Below, piece by piece: positions 59,601-64,000 of a stretch of 64,000 nucleotides of DNA; positions within the stretch are counted from its first letter, which is position 1; every line of letters begins with the position of its first letter. The DNA lies in contig CM041782.1 in the NCBI GenBank assembly GCA_023374045.1, positions 185,460,925-185,524,924 of the forward strand, given 5' to 3'. The DNA comes from Limonium bicolor (taxonomy: Eukaryota > Streptophyta > Magnoliopsida > Caryophyllales > Plumbaginaceae). The notes under the pieces are model-generated. The model was not told the origin of the DNA. It ran no database searches and worked only from the letters and a program-made list of their open reading frames with translations. The translations under genes were made by a program, and so were the position numbers.

Positions 59601-60056
59601 AGGGTGGTCGAAGGCTCTCTCGGTCTCTGGCGGTAAGATACGGTAACCCCAGAAGGACTCTTGAGCAGCAGTCGATGCTCGGCGCAGAGGATTCTACCCT
59701 TGTGCCGCTCCAACCAATTCATTCCAATGATTAGGTCGAATCCCAATCCATTGAATTCGATGAAGGAAATGGGAAACGCCTCCTTTTTAATTTCGATGGT
59801 GGCTGTTTGGTAGTATTTGGTACACTTTACTCGCTCCTTCGATGGGAGAGTAACCATGAAGTTCGGTATCTCATCCGCATCTAGCTTCAACCTCTTCACG
59901 AAAGATGGTGATACGAAGGTGTGAGAGGCGCCGGAGTCGAATAACACATTGGCATCAATGCCATTTACTGGGAAGGTTCCCGTTAGAATGTGCCGCTTCT
60001 GCCGGCTTGTGCTTCGGTGAGGATGCTCAGGTTACCTTCGGTACCGAGTCCACAAC
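56695..60056 (-). pseudogene. pol: Element E pol: protease to chromodomain-like tail (many frameshifts)
   Basis: Exon 4 after the intron-3 acceptor. Protease (LFDSGASHTF near 59940), RT (FIDDILVYS near 58940), RNase H (YCDASG near 58500, VVADALSRR near 58190), integrase HHCC and core (ISMDFVVGL near 57740, SERTIQ-type segment TERTIQ near 57435), C-terminal domain and tail (KVLWSNHDVEEATWELED), stop at 56697-56695. The frame shifts near 59990, 59545, 58820, 58650, 58240, 58025, 57835, 57550 and 57000. Most motifs are otherwise intact and catalytic residues present. Because the LTRs are nearly free of substitutions, at least some of these shifts may be sequence errors. Confidence 0.9.
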
Positions 60057-60121
60057 CTATTGGATTCACAATTGGATAAGTATTGATGGTGGACACAAGT
60101 GGAATTAAATCAACACTGCTC

Positions 60122-60127
60122 TTTATT
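60122..60127 (-). terminator. AATAAA downstream of AlkB inside intron 3 (E)
   Basis: 62 bases after the AlkB stop in element sense and before the acceptor. Equivalent to 46843-46848 in C. Confidence 0.35.
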
Positions 60128-60188
60128 GATAAACCAACCATCATACATGTCGTGTCTCTAATACACGTTACTAATAGATTACATGATA

Positions 60189-60953
60189 CTAGAATTTAAT
60201 ACTTCTAAAGGTAAGGTTCAGGCGTCCTGGTTTCATGTGTGTGGCATTGATTATTGCCGGCGGTGCCGTATTCAACTTGATCTTGTTGATCCCGTGATAC
60301 AGCATCCGTGAGTTTCCACCCATGATGAGGACATCTCCTGATCTCAATACCAATTTCTCTGCGAGGTCCACACGCTTCTGCTCGCTATACAGGAATATGG
60401 CGTCATCACCAATGGACCAAGACACTACGGGCACTCCTTGTTCAAGAGATTCCGCTGTCTCGTCCTTGTCTTGGTGTAACCCAAGTCGTCCTTCTTTTTC
60501 ATAGAAGTTGACGATACAAAGGTCCGCTTCAAGTGCGGGGATTGGTTCAGGTTCACATTGCTGTGCAAGTTCTACTGCTTGAGTGATGAGGGTCTGAAAT
60601 TCTGAAGGTATTGTCGGTGGCGTCGCTCCATCTTGTGTTCGTGTCTCCTGGTATGTCTTGGTATAAGGATTCCAGTCCTTTCCCAAGCACATCATTTTCA
60701 GCTTCATCTTCGCTCCACCGGGGAATTCGGGTGTGTAAAATCCACCTTGACCCGTTCCTAGCTCGTTGCATCGTCGAATAATTGAGATTTGCGCTTCGGG
60801 TGTCAGGTATCCCCTTAATAAGATCATACCTGGGCGGATGACCTGACACTGTTTGTTGGTGTAGTCGTTGTTGGTGATGTCGATCTCTTCTCGATTCAAG
60901 GTTACCGGTATCGGGTAACAGATACTAAAGTTCCCTATGGTTACAAATTTCAT
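60189..60953 (-). CDS. AlkB-type 2-oxoglutarate/Fe(II) dioxygenase carried by element E, intact
   Basis: An unbroken 254-codon frame. Iron ligands H160 and D162 (LHQDKDE), H220 (LYHGI); 2-oxoglutarate arginines R244 and R250 (GRLNLTFR). The N-terminal 40 residues match the region upstream of the C ORF. Overall about 70% identical in protein to the C copy by eye, with many synonymous differences, which suggests protein-level constraint. AlkB enzymes demethylate DNA or RNA bases; plant and RNA-virus relatives act on RNA. The intronless frame suggests capture as cDNA from a host gene. The start is the first Met of the frame, directly after CACCGTAG, which could be an alternative splice acceptor. 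It is the best-kept frame in an element whose pol is broken many times. Confidence 0.93.
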   Translation of the reverse strand: MKFVTIGNFSICYPIPVTLNREEIDITNNDYTNKQCQVIRPGMILLRGYLTPEAQISIIRRCNELGTGQGGFYTPEFPGGAKMKLKMMCLGKDWNPYTKTYQETRTQDGATPPTIPSEFQTLITQAVELAQQCEPEPIPALEADLCIVNFYEKEGRLGLHQDKDETAESLEQGVPVVSWSIGDDAIFLYSEQKRVDLAEKLVLRSGDVLIMGGNSRMLYHGINKIKLNTAPPAIINATHMKPGRLNLTFRSIKF

Positions 60954-61085
60954 CTACGGTGAGTACTAGTTTCAACTACTTCATTTCATGCTCATATACA
61001 CTTCATTCATTTACTCATGCATTCACTCATACAATTACTCCACTACTAGGCATGCTATTTCAAGGATTAAGGTTTAGGTGATTAC

Positions 61086-61428
61086 CTTGGCCGGATTTCG
61101 AACCAGGCCCATCGCGGTCAATCACATGCAGAACAGGCTGCCTCTGAGGTGCGCCTCTCTGAGGGCCCCGGGATCCCTGTCCCTGAGGTGCCTGCTGGGC
61201 CGGTGCATCGCCGATGCCACCTCCTTGCCCTCTCGCTGCTTATAGCTCTGGAAGTTTCCTTTGGGCTTCCCATTCTCCGGGCATCGATTAGCAGTGTGCC
61301 CCAACTTCTGACAGTTGTAACACTTAATGTCTCTCCCAAAACAATCTTTACCAGGGTGGTCCTGGTTGCACTTCCTGCACACATAGGTGCGGCCATCGGA
61401 GAGGTTTTGGCGGCTCCGGAGCTAGAAC
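61086..61428 (-). pseudogene. gag: Element E gag, exon 3 (two zinc knuckles), frame disturbed
   Basis: Knuckles CRKCNQDHPGKDC and CYNCQKLGHTANRC on the minus strand near 61375-61290, the same spacing oddity in the first as in C. The frame from the predicted acceptor (61428) is off by one base from the knuckle frame, and another shift separates the knuckles from the exon end. The exon ends at CAAG|GTAATC in phase 1. Confidence 0.75.
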
Positions 61429-61510
61429 CTGAGGTTAGAGGGTTAGCACATGTGTGCGTGGGTATACTAGAAATGATACTTATATGAATACAAATTGGAA
61501 TAGAATTTAC
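61429..61510 (-). other. Gag intron 2 of element E (82 bp)
   Basis: AAGG|GTAAAT to CCTCAG. Donor position homologous to C. The acceptor is less certain because of a one-base frame mismatch downstream. Confidence 0.6.
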
Positions 61511-61781
61511 CCTTAGGAGGGTGTGATCTCAGTGGCTTAGCTGCCACCGGTGCAGAATAACCAAGCTGAAGGATCTCAGCTGGTTTGCCCTGCTCAGCAT
61601 GGGCACTGCTCTCACTTGGGGACTTCTTCTGAGAAAGAAGGTCCCTTTCTCTTCTTCCGCTTTTTACCCTGGGTTCTGCTCCTCGTGCTGGTATTTTGTT
61701 ATTGGCCTTGCGCTTCAGCGCGGTTTCTTCATCCCTTAACTGGCAAGTGATCTCAACGCGGGAGGCCGCGTGATAACACTC
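61511..61781 (-). CDS. gag: Element E gag, exon 2
   Basis: 90 codons plus one base, fully open. Begins ECYHAASRVEITCQLRDE and ends AAKPLRSHPPKG, matching both ends of the C exon, while the middle is diverged and Lys/Ser-rich. Phase 0 at the start and phase 1 at the end, as in C. It is the clearest support for the splice model, because it is open only between these two sites. Confidence 0.82.
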
Positions 61782-61895
61782 CTGAAGTTTCAGGTATTAG
61801 CCGGGATGATGTTTAAGAAAGAATAAGGAAAAGATTCAAGGAATTCAAGGAATTGAAATGAATTGAATTGATACTAAGGGTCAACCGATATTTAC
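61782..61895 (-). other. Gag intron 1 of element E (114 bp)
   Basis: CTTCAG|GTAAAT to ACTTCAG|GAG. Same codon boundary as intron 1 of C. Confidence 0.78.
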
Positions 61896-62555
61896 CTGAA
61901 GGGAGGTAAACCTGGTATAGCCCATACCGTACCGAAGGCGATGGCTCAGACCGCCATAGAAGCGATCGACCAACACCTGGCCGGTGTATCCAAGATCGGG
62001 AGGAGACGAAGAATGGAGGTGAAGGTGCGTAGTACTCATCCACAGACATCTTGTCTGTCATCTTTAAGGCGTCTAGCTCTAGCCTTTTCTTCGTTTTTAC
62101 ATGCTCCGGATAGTACTTGGATCGGAGGAGAGATGCGAAGGAATCCCAATCGAAGTGGGGTCGCTTACATGCTCGTGCTTCACCAATTTCCACCAATCCA
62201 TGGCCGCATCCTTCAAGTAGTAGGCGGCTACTCTGACTCGAACTCCAGCAGGAGCTTCGAGTGTCTCAAAAGCGGTCTCCATTTCGGAGATGTACGCTTC
62301 TAGCTTAGCCGGATCACTCTCGCCCCTAAAGCAAGGAGGGCGGAGTTCCGCTACAGCTTTTACCCAGTTAGCTTCTCTGGGTGGAGGGGGAGGGGTTGGT
62401 CCCGTTTGAGTTTGGTTCTGTTGGGATTGTTGTACAGCTTATACAACTTGTGGTAGCATCTGTGCTACCGTGGCGGCGACGATCTCAGCTATCGTCTGCG
62501 CGCCGGTTCCATCTGAGGCTTCGCCTCTAGGTCGGCCTCGGCCTCTTCCTGACAT
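61896..62555 (-). pseudogene. gag: Element E gag, exon 1 (broken)
   Basis: ATG at 62555 opens MSGRGRGRPRG, like C. An in-frame TAA lies at 62441-62439. The capsid domain is recognisable (LEAYISEMETAFETLEAP, AAYYLKDAAMDWW, LLRSKYYPEHVK) but the frame shifts near 62140 and again near 62030. Ends ...TSLQ at the intron-1 donor. Confidence 0.85.
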
Positions 62556-62747
62556 CTGAACGTTCAACAGTTTCATTAGGCTCCGCAAGAAATGACTCAA
62601 AGGTCTTGGAATTTAAACAAGGTATCGTTCCAAGAACGTCAAGGGTATCCGTTGTTAACAACGGTAGTTCCTAGTTAGGTTTCTAGATACCGTCTTAAGA
62701 CGGTTGAATCCTAACTCGGTAATCTCCTATGCTCGGTACTTTAGGAC

Positions 62748-62775
62748 ATCAGAGCGTAACTACGCTCTGATACCA
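62748..62775 (-). other. Element E PBS with overlapping 11-bp hairpin
   Basis: TGGTATCAGAGC (62775-62764) followed by a perfect stem ATCAGAGCGTA/TACGCTCTGAT with a 2-base loop. Between PBS and gag the motifs ACCGAGC and ACCGAGTTAGGA are shared with B and C. Confidence 0.9.
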
Positions 62776-62780
62776 CTTTT

Positions 62781-64000
62781 TGTAACACCCCAACCGTTGA
62801 TCCAAGGCTTACCGTCTAATCGTCCTGTTAATCCTACGAGTTCGCAGCGGAATATTACTACTTACTACGGTGGGGGAAACAATGCCGCTAACCGCCCATA
62901 CAGCTAGCAAGGCTACCAATACTTACAGTGACGGTCTGATGGCCAATAGGTACCGAGCTACTAAAACAAACTTACCAATTACAAATACGTTCACTACCAA
63001 AGGATTACCGAGTATTCGAAGTGCATTCATTACAACCTTCCAAGTTTCCCAAAAGAATGAGTATCTACCAACTACTCATCTATACCAATCAATCCCTTCG
63101 CAATTCCCAAAAAGGTGTACCCCATGTACACCGGCTATTCAAAAATCTAAGCCATGTACTACTCAGTACACCGATCTCAAATTCTTGTTTACATACAAAA
63201 GAAGACAAGAAATTAAACTAAGTCTTCATCGCTTCACCCTTCTCTTGCACCTGCATTTATATTAAAATGGTGCCCAAGGGGCTCAGCAAATTGCTGCGCA
63301 TAAACTCCGCATATACCGATTGCTAGCAAGGGTACACCGACTAATTGGCGACCGCTAAATGCTTGTTCATTACTCATACATACATGCTTTACATACAATC
63401 ATACATACATTACAATACATCATTCACTTCAAGGCTGCAATACAATAGAGTTCACAATACTTACCTTCACAAGGTTAGCCAAATTGTGCATCCGGGTTAA
63501 TCGGAATGCATATTACTCTTTTACTCATTACTTACTTCTTCTTACTTACAATTACTTACTTCCTTTTTACTTTATTTACTCATTCTTACTTACTTACTTA
63601 TACTCAAGTCAAGTCGTCGGGACCTCCGGCCTTGAGGACTACTCCGTCCCACATCCGGGATTTACTTGACTCACTAATCCGGGATGCTACCCACTTAAGG
63701 GATTTGGGCCGCGACCAGTTTAAGAGTCAGGAATTGGAGCCAACCTCTCGTGACTCCGCATCCTCACGCGTGGCCGAAACTATATCGGACTTCTACTCAT
63801 TCCAATTTAATTACCATTTTAAGTTAGGATGGTTAGATTGTTAGGAACAAGTTAGAAGTCCAAACACAGTGAATAACGGTCACAGTACAATACAACATAC
63901 ATACATACATTCATATCATCCGTACATTTCATGAAGTATACAAACTAAGAATTAAAGAGAGTATACAATATCATACAACACTACATAATCACAAGTAAGC
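62781..64000 (-). repeat. Element E 5' LTR (first 1.2 kb visible)
   Basis: Matches 52397 onward. Differences are mostly one- to few-base indels, with about four substitutions. Contains the stacked hairpins and ACTT microsatellite again. Continues past the window end. Confidence 0.95.

Larger units (their letters stand above)
60057..61085 (-). other. Intron 3 of element E, containing AlkB
   Basis: 1,029 bp, donor CAAG|GTAATC, acceptor CCAATAG|GT, phase 1, homologous to intron 3 of C. Joins GPGSKSGQ to CGLGTEG. The AlkB frame lies inside with about 130 bases on each side. Confidence 0.78.
52397..64000 (-). mobile_element. Element E: young Tekay-type Ty3/gypsy element carrying AlkB (5' LTR runs out of the window)
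   Basis: Minus strand: 5' LTR from 62781 beyond 64000, PBS 62764-62775, gag-AlkB-pol 62555-56695, PPT 56261-56273, 3' LTR 52397-56260. In the 1.2 kb where both LTRs are visible I count only about four clear substitutions but many small indels. It interrupts the 3' LTR of C and so is younger than C. Its LTR shares blocks with B and only the termini and general plan with C. Confidence 0.93.

Noticed and set aside
62764..62775. tRNA-like sequence at the PBS
   Set aside because: Only the 12 bases complementary to the tRNA 3' end are present; no tRNA gene fold.

Overview
This is a stretch of plant nuclear DNA made only of nested LTR retrotransposons; I see no host gene, tRNA, rRNA, CRISPR or bacterial feature. 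The evidence is LTRs running TG...CA with 5-bp target duplications, primer-binding sites (PBS) of the initiator-tRNA-Met type (TGGTATCAGAGC), G-rich polypurine tracts (PPT), and Ty3/gypsy proteins of the Tekay/Del chromovirus type (protease DSGAS, reverse transcriptase FIDDILVYS, integrase, C-terminal chromodomain-like tail). It suggests a large-genome flowering plant; I cannot name the species.

Layout. Element D (+ strand, oldest) is visible only as its integrase tail and the start of its 3' LTR (38627-40317). Element A (- strand, 1-38631) is a non-coding element with LTRs of about 6.06 kb; it was inserted into the integrase tail of D. Its 3' LTR is 1-4769, its internal region 4770-9826, and its 5' LTR 9827-11609 plus 34347-38626. 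Element B (+ strand, 11610-34346) sits inside A's 5' LTR between two TTTTT duplications and has the form LTR-internal-LTR-internal-LTR, again without coding capacity. Element C (+ strand, from 40318) is inserted in D's 3' LTR and carries gag-pol. Element E (- strand, 52397 to beyond the window) is inserted in C's 3' LTR and carries a related gag-pol.

The main discovery candidate is in C and E. Both carry an intact-looking AlkB-type Fe(II)/2-oxoglutarate dioxygenase ORF, in sense orientation, between the gag zinc knuckles and the protease. Comparing the two elements, the AlkB ORF lies wholly inside a roughly 1-kb intron whose donor, acceptor and phase are conserved. Two further short introns in gag are conserved in position. 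Splicing would join gag to pol, while unspliced or prematurely polyadenylated RNA would carry AlkB; an AATAAA follows AlkB inside the intron in both copies.

The non-coding elements A and B share with C, D and E an extended PPT motif, a second PPT-like tract next to a hairpin that shows compensatory changes, and a hairpin overlapping the PBS. A and B also share a 113-bp non-coding block with a palindromic-loop hairpin. This fits A and B being parasites of Tekay-type partners such as C and E. B, C and E also carry, about 2 kb into their LTRs, hairpin minisatellites of about 72-bp period whose sequence differs between families.

Caution: differences between sister LTRs are mostly 1-4 base indels, and pol of the young element E has many frameshifts. 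A good part of the frame damage may therefore be assembly error rather than decay.
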